DNA from: an uncultured Alphaproteobacteria bacterium
GTDB taxonomy: Bacteria > Pseudomonadota > Alphaproteobacteria > Methylaequorales > Methylaequoraceae
Assembly: GCA_902618535.1 (NCBI GenBank)
Contig: CACNAV010000007.1
Span: 1 to 64,000, forward strand
Reading direction: 5' to 3'
Length of the DNA stretch: 64,000 bases
Within the stretch, counting starts at the first letter, position 1. Every line of letters begins with the position of its first letter. The position numbers and the translations under genes are program-made. Positions 8,973-18,143 of the stretch are shown here, piece after piece. Under the pieces are notes generated by a model. It was given only the letters and a program-made list of their open reading frames with translations, was not told the DNA's origin and made no database searches.

Positions 8973-9676
8973 AAATTAATGATTCAGGTTTTTTTTTAGG
9001 AAATAAAAAATATGGAGAGAATTCAATGATAGTTTATATTCTCTCTAAAAATAATGGGCTTATAAAAAGTTTTTCAAAATATTCAAAAAAGAAAAGATTA
9101 AGTTTGAGAGTTTTAGATGCAGTAAATTTTACTTGGCAATCAAAACAAAAAGACAGTTTAGGTTATATAAATTTTGACTTAAAGGCTTCTATTAAGCAAA
9201 ATGACACTTTTATAAACTCTCTTATAAAGTCTTCAGCAAGTGAACTATGCATTAAATTCTTGCCTTTATGGCAACAAAATTTTGAAATTTACGACGATCT
9301 ACTAAAATTAATTGATAGTTTAGATACAAAAATTGAATTAGTTATTTTTAATTATGTATGGTGGGAAATATTTTTTTTAAAAAATACTGGTTATGGAATT
9401 AATTTAGAGAAATGTTCTGTAAGTGGGTCAAAGGAAAATTTATACTATCTTTCTCCAAATTCTGGTAATTCTGTTATCTATTCAGTTGGCCATAAATATA
9501 GGAATAAACTATTTAAGCTTCCTAATTGTTTGAAAGAAAAAGCTGTATCAAATAATTTTGTTGATTATGTTGAGGCTCTGAAAATAACAACATACTTTCT
9601 AAGGAAAAGTTTTGATTATGATTTAAATAAATTTGTTTTTAGAACTCATTTAATAAATAAACTTAAAACTTTATAA
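8969..9676 (+). CDS. recO: DNA repair protein RecO
   Basis: Loads RecA onto SSB-coated gaps together with RecR in recombinational repair. The N-terminal OB-fold segment is recognisable ([33 protein letters not shown]), followed by a helical domain; the family's Cys-rich zinc site is not preserved (one Cys near GINLEKCSVSG). Position directly after era (ATGA overlap) supports the call, since sequence conservation is low. The 3' end overlaps the convergent bpt gene by 14 bases. Confidence 0.85.
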   Translation: MKINDSGFFLGNKKYGENSMIVYILSKNNGLIKSFSKYSKKKRLSLRVLDAVNFTWQSKQKDSLGYINFDLKASIKQNDTFINSLIKSSASELCIKFLPLWQQNFEIYDDLLKLIDSLDTKIELVIFNYVWWEIFFLKNTGYGINLEKCSVSGSKENLYYLSPNSGNSVIYSVGHKYRNKLFKLPNCLKEKAVSNNFVDYVEALKITTYFLRKSFDYDLNKFVFRTHLINKLKTL

Positions 9677-10394
9677 CGTTCTTATTTTTCCACTTTCCTT
9701 CAAAAAAAAATTCCACATTATCAAAATTAGCTTTATAGAACATCTTTTGTGAATTTTTTATCCAATATCCAAGATATAAAAAGGGCTTATTAATTATTTT
9801 TAGTTCATCAATTAATTTTAAAATTAAAAGTTTACCAAGACTCCTTTTACTTTTATGTGGATCAAAAAAACTGTAAACAGCTGAATAACCATCATTCAAA
9901 ATATCAACTAATATCGATCCTAAAAGATTATCTGATGAATCAACTAAATCAAATATTTGATTTTTATTTTTCGACTCAAAAAAAAAGTTTTTAAATTCTT
10001 TTATGTTCATATCAATCATTTGACTTGATTCATGTCTTTCAAAACAATAATTTTTGAATAATTCATAGTGTCTTTGACTACAATTGTCGAAATTTTTTTT
10101 AAAACTTAGATCATTGTTAAGTTTAATAACTCTTAGGTTATTTTTTGAAAATTTAAAATCTTTAGTATTGATTCTAGAGGGAATACATGCATTACAGAGC
10201 TCACAAACAGGGATGTACATATGTTCATGACTTCTCCTAAAGCCATTTTTTGTTAACTCTGATATTAATAGTTCATTATTTTCATTTTTATTTAAATTTA
10301 CATAAAGCCTTCTTTCAGTTTTACCTGCAAGATAGGAGCAAGGAAAACTTATAGATTTCTTAAACTCAATTTTCTTTTCATTAAATTCGTTCAT
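9663..10394 (-). CDS. bpt: Aspartate/glutamate leucyltransferase (bacterial N-end rule transferase)
   Basis: Transfers leucine from Leu-tRNA to N-terminal Asp or Glu of proteins, marking them for ClpS/ClpAP degradation. The 243-residue protein shows the ATE-family N-terminal cysteine cluster CELCNACIPSR, an upstream PCSYLAGKTERRLYVNL, and a C-terminal GNAT-like region with GSILVDILNDGYSAVYSFF and YLGYWI. It begins two bases after the glycerate kinase stop and looks like the last gene of the metY-to-bpt run. It overlaps recO tail to tail. Confidence 0.9.
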   Translation of the reverse strand: MNEFNEKKIEFKKSISFPCSYLAGKTERRLYVNLNKNENNELLISELTKNGFRRSHEHMYIPVCELCNACIPSRINTKDFKFSKNNLRVIKLNNDLSFKKNFDNCSQRHYELFKNYCFERHESSQMIDMNIKEFKNFFFESKNKNQIFDLVDSSDNLLGSILVDILNDGYSAVYSFFDPHKSKRSLGKLLILKLIDELKIINKPFLYLGYWIKNSQKMFYKANFDNVEFFFEGKWKNKNVIKF

Positions 10395-10396
10395 TT

Positions 10397-11785
10397 CTAT
10401 AAAAGCAGCAGTATTTGAATATCTGCAACGTTAGTATTTGTTCCTTTAATTATGACAAGTGAATTTATTTTTTTCAACACATCATACGAGTTATTTTTTT
10501 TAAGTTCTTCATTTAAATTAATATTGTTTTTTTTAATTTCATCAATGCTCTTCGTAAAAACTATTCCTCCTGCTGCGTTTGTTGGTCCATCCCTGCCATC
10601 AGTACCCGCAGAGAGTAAAAAAAATTCTTTTTTCGGGTTTTTTCTTTTCATTTCTTTTAAAAAATGCAAAGAGAACTCTTGGTTTCTTCCACCTTTTCCA
10701 TTGCCTTTTACTTTAACAGTAGTTTCTCCTCCCGATAAGAGTATTAATGGCTTCTTACTTTCAATTGTTTTTATTTTCTCAACAAAATATTCAGAAAATT
10801 TTTTAACATTCATATCAATGTCGTAAAAAATTATTTTTGAATTAAGCTTTTTTTTTTTACAGTAACTATCAATATTTTTTAAACACAATCTATTACTTCC
10901 AATTAGCGTATTAGCTGTTTCTTTAAAAACTTTGTTATTCTTTTTGGGAGTTTCTAAATTTAAATCATTTAACCCTTTGGTAATAAAATTTTTAACTTTA
11001 ATAGGTATTCTTTGCCATAGTTTGTATTTTTTAAGTATTGACAACACATCTGAAAAATGAGTTTCATCAAAGGTTGTCATACCACTTGAGATAGAACCTA
11101 AGTCATCCCCGATTACATCGGAAAGAATCAATCCGTGTACTTTGGCTGGATAACACATTTTTATTAGATTACCTCCTTTAACCTGAGATAAGTGTTTTCT
11201 TACTGAATTAATTTCTTTGATATTGGCACCAGAGCTTAGTAATAGTTTGTTTGTTAAAATTTTATCTTTTAAACTAATTTCATTTACAGGAAACGGAAGT
11301 AGGGCAGAGCCACCACCAGAAATAAGCATCAAAACAAGATCATCTTTATCGAGGTTTTTCAATGTATTTTTAATAAATTTTGCTGCCTTTAAACCATTAG
11401 TGTTTGGAATTGGATGTCCTGATGAAAAACATTTGAACCCTTTAACATCTTTAAAATTTTCTTTATTGACAACTACAACTCCTTTTTTGATTTTGATAGA
11501 GGTTTTAGAAAATATTGATTTTGCAGTAAGTGCCATGTCAACAGATGCTTTCCCAATACAAATTATAAATAAACTTTTGACTTTTTTATATATTTTAATT
11601 TTGTGATTTTCTTTGATAGTAATTTTATTTTTTTGAACAAAAAGGAATTTTTTCAGTATATTTTTTGGTTGAACTGATTCTACACCATAATTAAAAAGTT
11701 CTAATAGAAGATTAAAATTAGACTTTTTATTACTTAGTTCTATTGAGTTTATTCTATTAGACAATTCTGTCTCTAGGCTCTTCAT
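10397..11785 (-). CDS. gckA: Glycerate 2-kinase (MOFRL family)
   Basis: Phosphorylates D-glycerate, giving 2-phosphoglycerate in the serine-cycle/glyoxylate route. Motifs of the DUF4147/MOFRL family are clear: IGKASVDMA, SSGHPIPNTNGL, LISGGGSALL, GANIKEINSVRKHLSQVKGG, LSDVIGDDLGSISSG, and the C-terminal LLSGGETTV and AGTDGRDGPTNAAGG. The frame is open upstream to 11812; I start at the ATG at 11785 inside the end of the reductase gene, but a TTG about 20 bases further down is also possible. Directly downstream of sgaA and hydroxypyruvate reductase, it completes the serine-to-2-phosphoglycerate sequence. Confidence 0.92.
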   Translation of the reverse strand: MKSLETELSNRINSIELSNKKSNFNLLLELFNYGVESVQPKNILKKFLFVQKNKITIKENHKIKIYKKVKSLFIICIGKASVDMALTAKSIFSKTSIKIKKGVVVVNKENFKDVKGFKCFSSGHPIPNTNGLKAAKFIKNTLKNLDKDDLVLMLISGGGSALLPFPVNEISLKDKILTNKLLLSSGANIKEINSVRKHLSQVKGGNLIKMCYPAKVHGLILSDVIGDDLGSISSGMTTFDETHFSDVLSILKKYKLWQRIPIKVKNFITKGLNDLNLETPKKNNKVFKETANTLIGSNRLCLKNIDSYCKKKKLNSKIIFYDIDMNVKKFSEYFVEKIKTIESKKPLILLSGGETTVKVKGNGKGGRNQEFSLHFLKEMKRKNPKKEFFLLSAGTDGRDGPTNAAGGIVFTKSIDEIKKNNINLNEELKKNNSYDVLKKINSLVIIKGTNTNVADIQILLLL

Positions 11786-12731
11786 CTTGAAAGAAGGCCT
11801 TAATATTTTCATATACCCTCATTCCCATTGCTTCTCTAGTCTCAGTAGTTGCACTACCAAGATGGGGTAATAGAAAGACATTTTTCAATTTTAATAAACC
11901 TTCATTTACTTTGGGTTCAGCTTCATATACATCAAGACCAGCTCCCATGATTAATTCTTCATTGAGTGCTTTGACTAAATCATCTTCAACAACAATATCT
12001 CCTCTGGCGGTATTGATAAGGTAGGAAGTTTTTTTCATCTTGGAAATTGTCTCATAATTGACTATTCCTTTAGTTTCTTTTGTTGAAGGACAATGAAGAG
12101 AAACAAAATCTGAGTTACTAAAAAGGTCATCAATATTTTCACATTTTTCGGCATTAAATTTTTTAATTGTCTCTTCGTCATTAAAGTAAGGATCATAAAA
12201 GATGATTTTCATTCTGAAACCGAAATGCGCTTTGTGAGCCATCGCCTGAGCGATACGACCCATTCCAAATAAACCAAGAGTTTTATCTGTAATTTTTGTA
12301 CCCATCATGTGAGTAGGTCTCCATCCAACCCACTCTTTTTTTCTAACATGAAACTCCCCTTCAGATCCTCTTCTGGAGACACCGAGTAAAAGTAACATAG
12401 CAATATCTGCTGTGCAGTCGGTTAAGACTTCGGGAGTATTTGTTACAACTATATTATTGCTTTTTGCAGAATCGATATCAATATTATTGAATCCCACACC
12501 AAAATTTCCAATAATTTTAACTTGTCTGTCAGGTGTTGAAATTATTTTGTCTGTAATTGGATCAGTTACGGTGGGAAGCAGAGCATCGTAAGATTTCATT
12601 GCCTCTATCAATTCTGACTCAGAAAGTGGTTTATCATCAACATTTAATGTCGTATCAAATGTTGCGACTAAGCTTTCTTCAACTTTTTTAGGCCACTTCC
12701 TTGTTACTAATATTTTGAACTTTTGCATCAT
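11757..12731 (-). CDS. D-2-hydroxyacid dehydrogenase, probable hydroxypyruvate/glyoxylate reductase
   Basis: NAD(P)H-dependent reductase expected to turn hydroxypyruvate into D-glycerate. The 324-residue protein has the nucleotide-binding GLFGMGRIAQAMA (near 153-165) and the catalytic triad of the family: Arg243 in NTARGDIV, Glu272 in YEAEP and His290 in LPHLGSAT. Substrate is inferred from context: it lies between serine-glyoxylate aminotransferase and glycerate kinase. Its start (two tandem ATGs at 12731 and 12728) lies within the sgaA gene, a 44-base overlap, and its end overlaps the kinase, so all three are probably coupled. Confidence 0.93.
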   Translation of the reverse strand: MMQKFKILVTRKWPKKVEESLVATFDTTLNVDDKPLSESELIEAMKSYDALLPTVTDPITDKIISTPDRQVKIIGNFGVGFNNIDIDSAKSNNIVVTNTPEVLTDCTADIAMLLLLGVSRRGSEGEFHVRKKEWVGWRPTHMMGTKITDKTLGLFGMGRIAQAMAHKAHFGFRMKIIFYDPYFNDEETIKKFNAEKCENIDDLFSNSDFVSLHCPSTKETKGIVNYETISKMKKTSYLINTARGDIVVEDDLVKALNEELIMGAGLDVYEAEPKVNEGLLKLKNVFLLPHLGSATTETREAMGMRVYENIKAFFQDEEPRDRIV

Positions 12732-13914
12732 TTTCTAAGGCCTTTCTCCAATATTCAGAAGCAGCAGCAACACCGCTTCCAGGTTTTACATTAATACCTG
12801 AATCAATCATTGCCATTTCAGCACCATTAATAAAAGCTGAAGCTTGAAGTTCATTTAAATCACCCAGATGACCTATCCTAAAGACCTTTCCAGCAACCTC
12901 CGTAAGCCCAGCTCCAAGAGATAGGTGATATTTTTTAAAAGCTGTTGCGAGTACTTCTTTTGCGTCTTTGCCTTCAGGTACAACTATTGCTGACACAGTA
13001 TCAGAATACCAGTATGGGTCTTTAGCACATAAATTTAATTCCCAACCCTCCAAAATGGCTTTTCTTACACCCTCTGCAATTCTATGGTGTCTTTGAAATA
13101 CATTTTCGAGTCCTTCCTCAAATATCATATTACAAGATTCTTGCAAAGCCCTTAGCATTGGAATTTGTGGCGTGTATGGAAAATAACCATCTTTGTTAGT
13201 GGCTATTTGATCCTCCCAAGAATAATAACATCTTTTTAGTTCAGCTGTTTTATGAGCTTCAAGTGCTTTTTCACTTACACACATAATTGCCATACCAGAA
13301 GGTAACATAAATCCTTTTTGAGAACCTGAAATTGCGCAATCAACTTTCCATTCATCCATTCTAAAATCAATTGAGGCAATTGAACTTACACCGTCAACAA
13401 ATAAAAGAGCAGGATGATTTGCCGCATCCATTGCTTTTCTGATATCTTCAACGTGAGAAGTTACACCAGTTGCAGTTTCGTTTTGTGTAACACAAACCAC
13501 TTTAATTTTATGATCTGTATCTGCTTTTAGTGTCTTTTCAACTTCCTCTGGAGGTGTACCAGTTCCCCATTCTCTTTCAACCATCTGGGTATCCAGACCA
13601 AGTCTTTTAAACATATCCGCCCACAAATGACTAAATTGACCATATCTATAAATCAGAACTTTTTCATTTGGAGACATTGTATTAATGATTGCTGATTCCC
13701 ATGCACCTGTTCCTGACCCTGGGAAGAGAAAGACTGTACCTTTTTCAGATTTAAAAACTTTTTTGACATCCTTGTACAATGGTATTGTTAGATTTGGGAT
13801 CTCGGGGTTTCTTTGATCTTCTGATGAAATATGCATTGCATTTAAAATTCTTTCAGGGATATTAGTAGGTCCTGGAATTGCAATATGAAATCTTCCTGGG
13901 TGTGTTCGTGTCAT
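12688..13914 (-). CDS. sgaA: Serine-glyoxylate aminotransferase
   Basis: PLP enzyme that converts serine plus glyoxylate into hydroxypyruvate plus glycine. The 408-residue protein starts HPGRFHIAIPGPTNIPERIL, contains FPGSGTGAWESA, CVTQNETATGV and DGVSSIAS, and has the PLP lysine in SGSQKGFMLPSG (Lys200). A clear ribosome site (AGGAGAA) precedes the ATG. A 78-base gap after hemB may hold its own promoter. Base composition is visibly less A-rich than neighbouring genes, as expected for a highly expressed gene. Confidence 0.96.
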   Translation of the reverse strand: MTRTHPGRFHIAIPGPTNIPERILNAMHISSEDQRNPEIPNLTIPLYKDVKKVFKSEKGTVFLFPGSGTGAWESAIINTMSPNEKVLIYRYGQFSHLWADMFKRLGLDTQMVEREWGTGTPPEEVEKTLKADTDHKIKVVCVTQNETATGVTSHVEDIRKAMDAANHPALLFVDGVSSIASIDFRMDEWKVDCAISGSQKGFMLPSGMAIMCVSEKALEAHKTAELKRCYYSWEDQIATNKDGYFPYTPQIPMLRALQESCNMIFEEGLENVFQRHHRIAEGVRKAILEGWELNLCAKDPYWYSDTVSAIVVPEGKDAKEVLATAFKKYHLSLGAGLTEVAGKVFRIGHLGDLNELQASAFINGAEMAMIDSGINVKPGSGVAAASEYWRKALENDAKVQNISNKEVA

Positions 13915-13992
13915 TATTTTCTCCTAATTCTAAGTGGTATTAACTATTTTTTAAACTTATCAATTTCAAAAATCAAGTTCATTATGATTTTA

Positions 13993-14994
13993 TTATTTTA
14001 ACCATTCTGAAACCTCTTCAGCAAAATATGAAAAAATTATATCAGCCCCTGATCTTTTTATACCAATTAAACTCTCTAATACAGTATCCTTTAGGTTTAT
14101 CATATTCTTTTCTGCTGCTATTTTGATCATAGAATATTCACCGCTAACCTGATAAGCAGCAATGGGAATAAGGCACTTTTCTCTGAGAATATTTACAATA
14201 TCAAGGTAATAAATTGCTGGTTTTACCATAATAATATCAGCACCTTCATAAATGTCTTCTAGTGATTCTTTAATTGCTTCATTCTGATTTCTGAAGTCGA
14301 TTTGATAGGTTTTTTTGTCAGTTTTGCCTAAATTTTTTAAATTACCTAATGCATCTCGAAAAGGAGAATAAAAACCTGAGGCAAATTTCGCGCTGTAAGA
14401 CATTATGCAAGTGTTTATATTTTTAGATTTTTCTAATTCACTTCTTATAACTTTAATTCTTCCATCCATCATATCACTAGGTGAAACTACATCGCATCCA
14501 TTGTTTGCTAATAATACAGACATTTTGGATAAAGTATCTATTGTAATATCATTATCAATTTCTCCTTTTCTATTGACAATACCATCGTGTCCTGTTGAAG
14601 TGTATGGATCAAGAGCAATATCACAAAAAACTAGTATTTCAGGTATTTTTTTTTTTATATTTCTTAGAGTTCTGCAAATTAAATTGTTTTCATTAAGTGC
14701 TTCAATTCCTTCTGGTGTTTTATTTTCTTCACTTATTTTTGGAAACAATGCTACTGCTTTAATTCCTTTTTCAATTAATTTCTCTAGTTGAAATAATATT
14801 TCATTTTCATCATACCTTAAAATGCCAGGCATATTTTTAACCTCTGAACTATCTTTAATTTCTTTTATGAAGTAGGGCATAACCAAATCATCTAATGATA
14901 ACTTTACTTGTGAAACAACATCCCTAAGATTTGAAGAACTTCTAAGTCTTCTTCCTCTATGATAAGGAAACCCTCTAGAATTGAAATTGGACAT
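13993..14994 (-). CDS. hemB: Delta-aminolevulinic acid dehydratase (porphobilinogen synthase)
   Basis: Joins two 5-aminolevulinate molecules in heme synthesis. The two active lysines are visible in SYSAKFASGFYSPFRDA (near 203) and MVKPA (near 258). The metal site reads DIALDPYTSTGHDG, with Asp rather than the Cys of zinc enzymes, so this is the Mg-type found in alphaproteobacteria and plants. The ATG at 14994 shares one base with the metY TGA; an in-frame TTG at 14997 is less likely. Length is 333 residues. Confidence 0.96.
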   Translation of the reverse strand: MSNFNSRGFPYHRGRRLRSSSNLRDVVSQVKLSLDDLVMPYFIKEIKDSSEVKNMPGILRYDENEILFQLEKLIEKGIKAVALFPKISEENKTPEGIEALNENNLICRTLRNIKKKIPEILVFCDIALDPYTSTGHDGIVNRKGEIDNDITIDTLSKMSVLLANNGCDVVSPSDMMDGRIKVIRSELEKSKNINTCIMSYSAKFASGFYSPFRDALGNLKNLGKTDKKTYQIDFRNQNEAIKESLEDIYEGADIIMVKPAIYYLDIVNILREKCLIPIAAYQVSGEYSMIKIAAEKNMINLKDTVLESLIGIKRSGADIIFSYFAEEVSEWLK

Positions 14995-16271
14995 CAAGAA
15001 TTGTTGAGGGCCTGCTCTAAGTCCTCTAACAAATCGTCAATATGTTCTAGGCCTATCGACAACCTTATGTAGCCTGGTGTAACACCCGCAGATAATTTCT
15101 CATCTTCTGATAATTGAGAATGTGTTGTAGAGGATGGGTGAATGGCTAGAGATCTGGCATCACCAATATTTGCTACATGATAAAAAAGTTTAAGGCTATC
15201 GATAAATTTTTTACCAGCATCAACTCCGTCTTTTAATTCAAAGCCTACCAATGCTCCGTGTCCTTTTTGCATGTACTTGTTTGCCCTATCTAAATGATCA
15301 CCACTCATTAGTTTAGGATAAATAACTTTATCGACTTTATCTTGTTTAGACAGGTAATCAGCAATTTCTGCTGCATTCTCACAGTGTCTTTGCATTCTTA
15401 ATGGAAGAGTTTCAAGTCCTTGAATGAATGTGAAGGCATTGAAGGGACTCATTGAAGATCCAAGGTCTCTAAGTAAAATTACTCTTGCTCTTAAAATATA
15501 TGCAATTGGACCTAACGGCTTAGCAGCCTCTGACCAAACTGCTCCATGGTAACTTGGGTCTGGAGTATTTAACATTTTAAACCTATCACCAGCTTTTTCC
15601 CAATCGAAATTACCTCCATCGATTAATAAACCTCCAATTGACAGCCCATGTCCCCCGATATATTTCGTTGTTGAGTAAACAACTATATTAGCACCATGAT
15701 TTAGAGGTTTACAAATATACGGCGCTGCAGTGTTGTCCAGAATTAAAGGAACGTGATGTTTTTTTCCAATTTTTCCAACCTCTTCAATTGGAAAAACTTG
15801 AAGTTTTGGGTTTGGAAGTGTTTCCCCATAGATACATCTTGTTTTTTCATCAATAGCATTTTCAAATTGTTCGGGTTTTTTTGGGTCTACAAACCTACAT
15901 TCGATACCCATTTCTTTCATTGTATTATTAAAAAGATTCCACGTTCCACCATACAGGTCTGTTGAACTGATAAAATTATCACCAGAGTGACAAATATTTT
16001 GAATTGAAAATGTAGATGCGGCTTGCCCAGAGCTAACAGCCATAGCAGCAACACCGCCCTCTAATTTTGCCATTCTTTCCTCAAGAACCGCACAGGTTGG
16101 GTTCATGATTCTTGTATAAATGTTTCCGAGTTCCTGTAATGAAAAAAGTTTTGATGCATGTTCAGTATTATCGAATTGATAAGATGTGGTTTGATAAATT
16201 GGAACGGCTACAGAAGTGGTAGTTTCATCTCTTCGATGACCGGTATGTAAAACTATTGTTTCTTCTTTCAT
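14994..16271 (-). CDS. metY: O-acetylhomoserine sulfhydrylase
   Basis: PLP enzyme making homocysteine from O-acetylhomoserine and sulfide. The 425-residue protein has the Cys/Met-metabolism signature: PIYQTTSYQF, IYTRIMNPT, SSGQAAS, DLYGGTWNL, and the PLP lysine in VVYSTTKYIGGHG (Lys203). Length over 420 fits MetY rather than the shorter cystathionine enzymes. It heads a minus-strand run and is divergent from bioF over 67 bases; I looked there for a SAM riboswitch and saw none. hom is also in this window, supplying homoserine. Confidence 0.94.
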   Translation of the reverse strand: MKEETIVLHTGHRRDETTTSVAVPIYQTTSYQFDNTEHASKLFSLQELGNIYTRIMNPTCAVLEERMAKLEGGVAAMAVSSGQAASTFSIQNICHSGDNFISSTDLYGGTWNLFNNTMKEMGIECRFVDPKKPEQFENAIDEKTRCIYGETLPNPKLQVFPIEEVGKIGKKHHVPLILDNTAAPYICKPLNHGANIVVYSTTKYIGGHGLSIGGLLIDGGNFDWEKAGDRFKMLNTPDPSYHGAVWSEAAKPLGPIAYILRARVILLRDLGSSMSPFNAFTFIQGLETLPLRMQRHCENAAEIADYLSKQDKVDKVIYPKLMSGDHLDRANKYMQKGHGALVGFELKDGVDAGKKFIDSLKLFYHVANIGDARSLAIHPSSTTHSQLSEDEKLSAGVTPGYIRLSIGLEHIDDLLEDLEQALNNS

Positions 16272-16338
16272 TTATTTACTTGTTTATTAATAATAAAATA
16301 ATCCTACTTTATACTAAACAGATAAAAATTAAATTCAA

Positions 16339-17487
16339 ATGCAAAAAATTGAAAGAAAGCTTGAGAACATAAATTTTTCCAACAGAACTGGAATTAGAAA
16401 TAAAGATTCTATCTTATTAAACGGTTCATCAATGGTAAATTTTTCAAGTAATGATTATCTTGGCCTTTCTAAAAATAAAAAACTAATTTCTTCGTCGTTA
16501 AAATGGACAAAACTTTATGGCACCAGCTTTTCGTCCTCGAGGTTAGTTTCAGGAAATTTTGATAAAATAAATTACCTTGAAGATTCAATCAGTAAAAACG
16601 TTAATTGTGAGAAAACATTAATTCTTGGTAGTGGGTTTCTTTTAAATTCTACCTTAATACCTGCTCTCACAGATAATAACGTTGGCCAAAGGAATGAAAT
16701 ACTTATCTTTTCAGATAGATATAATCATTCCAGTATTAATTTTGGAAGTTTTTTAACTAGACAAAAAATTATCAGATACAAACATTTAGATTTGAATCAT
16801 CTTGAATTCCTTCTCAAAAAATCAAACAATAAAATTCCTAAAATTATAATTACGGAAACTCTTTTTAGTATGGATGGAGACATAGTCGATATTGAGGGTG
16901 TAAGATTTTTAGCAAAAAAATTTAATTCTTTCCTTTATATTGACGAGGCCCATTCAATGGGTGTTTTGGGAAAAAATGGTTTTGGAATAGCCTCTAATCT
17001 TTATAATGAAAATGAAGTAATAATTGGAACCTTCGGTAAAAGTTTTGGGAGCTACGGAGGATTTGTCTCATCCTCAAAAAAAATTTATGACAAAATAATT
17101 AGTACATGCAGTGGCTTAATTTATTCATCTGCGTTACCACCTGGAAATTATGCAGCAATATCTGAAGCAATAAAAATAATTCCAACACTTAAAAGATCTA
17201 GAAAAAAACTTCTGGAAAACTCTAGGTTTCTGATAAAAGAATTAAATAAAATCAACATTAATACTGGTTCCTCAAATTCACAAATAATTCCTATAATATT
17301 GGGTGATGAAACAAAATGTTTTGAATTACAATCCTTTTTGAGAAAAAATGGTTTTTTTGTAAAAGTTATTCGCTCACCCACAGTACCTAAAGGTAGCGAA
17401 AGAATAAGGATCTCATTGACGGCAACTATGAGCAAAAAAATAATCAATAATTTTTTAAATTTAATAAAAAAGTTTCAAGAAATATGA
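16339..17487 (+). CDS. bioF: 8-amino-7-oxononanoate synthase
   Basis: PLP-dependent condensation of pimeloyl-ACP with alanine in biotin synthesis. Key segments of the alpha-oxoamine synthase family are present: NFSSNDYLGLS, GTSFSSSRLVSGN, IDEAHSMGVLGKNGFG, and the PLP lysine in GTFGKSFGSYGG (Lys234). Length is 382 residues. It opens a five-gene biotin cluster in which each gene overlaps or nearly touches the next; the order is bioF, esterase, bioC, bioD, bioA. Confidence 0.95.
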   Translation: MQKIERKLENINFSNRTGIRNKDSILLNGSSMVNFSSNDYLGLSKNKKLISSSLKWTKLYGTSFSSSRLVSGNFDKINYLEDSISKNVNCEKTLILGSGFLLNSTLIPALTDNNVGQRNEILIFSDRYNHSSINFGSFLTRQKIIRYKHLDLNHLEFLLKKSNNKIPKIIITETLFSMDGDIVDIEGVRFLAKKFNSFLYIDEAHSMGVLGKNGFGIASNLYNENEVIIGTFGKSFGSYGGFVSSSKKIYDKIISTCSGLIYSSALPPGNYAAISEAIKIIPTLKRSRKKLLENSRFLIKELNKININTGSSNSQIIPIILGDETKCFELQSFLRKNGFFVKVIRSPTVPKGSERIRISLTATMSKKIINNFLNLIKKFQEI

Positions 17488-18143
17488 GCTTTCATCTTTT
17501 TTTCATAAACGGTTGGGGCTTTGAGAGTAACTTTTGGAAACCTACCTGTGATTTACTTAATTTAAAAGATATCGTTAGTTCCGTAGAAATTTTAGATAAA
17601 AACTCACTTAACAAGAAAGTTCCAAAAAAAATTCCCATAAACACAATATTTATAACGCATTCTATGGGTCTTAACTTTTTTTTAGAAATGAAGGTAGATT
17701 GTTTGGCTTTAATAAATTTTTTTTCAGCTCCTAATTTTTTGGGCTTTCAGAAGGATTTTGAAAAGTCCAAAAAATCTTTTGATTTAATGTTAAATAAATT
17801 TGAAGAAGAACCTGACAAAGTTTTAAGAAAATTTTTTTATAATTGTGGTCTTCATGATAATTATTTTCCTGAAAATAAAATAGATTATAAGAAACTTAAA
17901 AATCAATTAATTAAATTAAAAAATGATGATTTAGTAAATAAATTTAAAAGTTTGAATTTTAAAGTTTTATCTTTTTTATCCAAAAATGATAAAATATTTC
18001 AACCATCTTTAGAAAAGTTTAATTTATTAGTTTCAAAAAAACATACCATTAAATTTATTACCGGGGCTAATCATGCTTATCCACTCAACCAACCAAAACT
18101 AACTGCTAAGCTAATATATGATTTTATTCGATCACTTTCATGA
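17484..18143 (+). CDS. BioH-like alpha/beta hydrolase, likely pimeloyl-ACP methyl ester esterase
   Basis: A 219-residue alpha/beta hydrolase between bioF and bioC. It begins HLFFINGWGFESNFW, matching the oxyanion-hole HGWG region of BioH-type proteins, has the nucleophile elbow THSMG (Ser60; first Gly of GxSxG replaced by Thr), and plausible Asp169 (SKNDKIF) and His197 (GANHAYPL). From its position it is inferred to remove the methyl group from pimeloyl-ACP methyl ester, freeing the product for BioF. Whether it belongs to BioH, BioG or another isozyme family cannot be settled by eye. Four-base overlaps join it to both neighbours. Confidence 0.75.
   Translation: MSFHLFFINGWGFESNFWKPTCDLLNLKDIVSSVEILDKNSLNKKVPKKIPINTIFITHSMGLNFFLEMKVDCLALINFFSAPNFLGFQKDFEKSKKSFDLMLNKFEEEPDKVLRKFFYNCGLHDNYFPENKIDYKKLKNQLIKLKNDDLVNKFKSLNFKVLSFLSKNDKIFQPSLEKFNLLVSKKHTIKFITGANHAYPLNQPKLTAKLIYDFIRSLS

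Noticed and set aside
11217-11606. Plus-strand 129-codon frame within the glycerate kinase gene
   Set aside because: Shadow of the antisense strand of a well-supported enzyme; no motif or start context of its own.
16272-16338. SAM riboswitch ahead of metY
   Set aside because: The 67-base gap shows no convincing SAM-II, SAM-V or other aptamer core; only AT-rich promoter-like sequence is visible.
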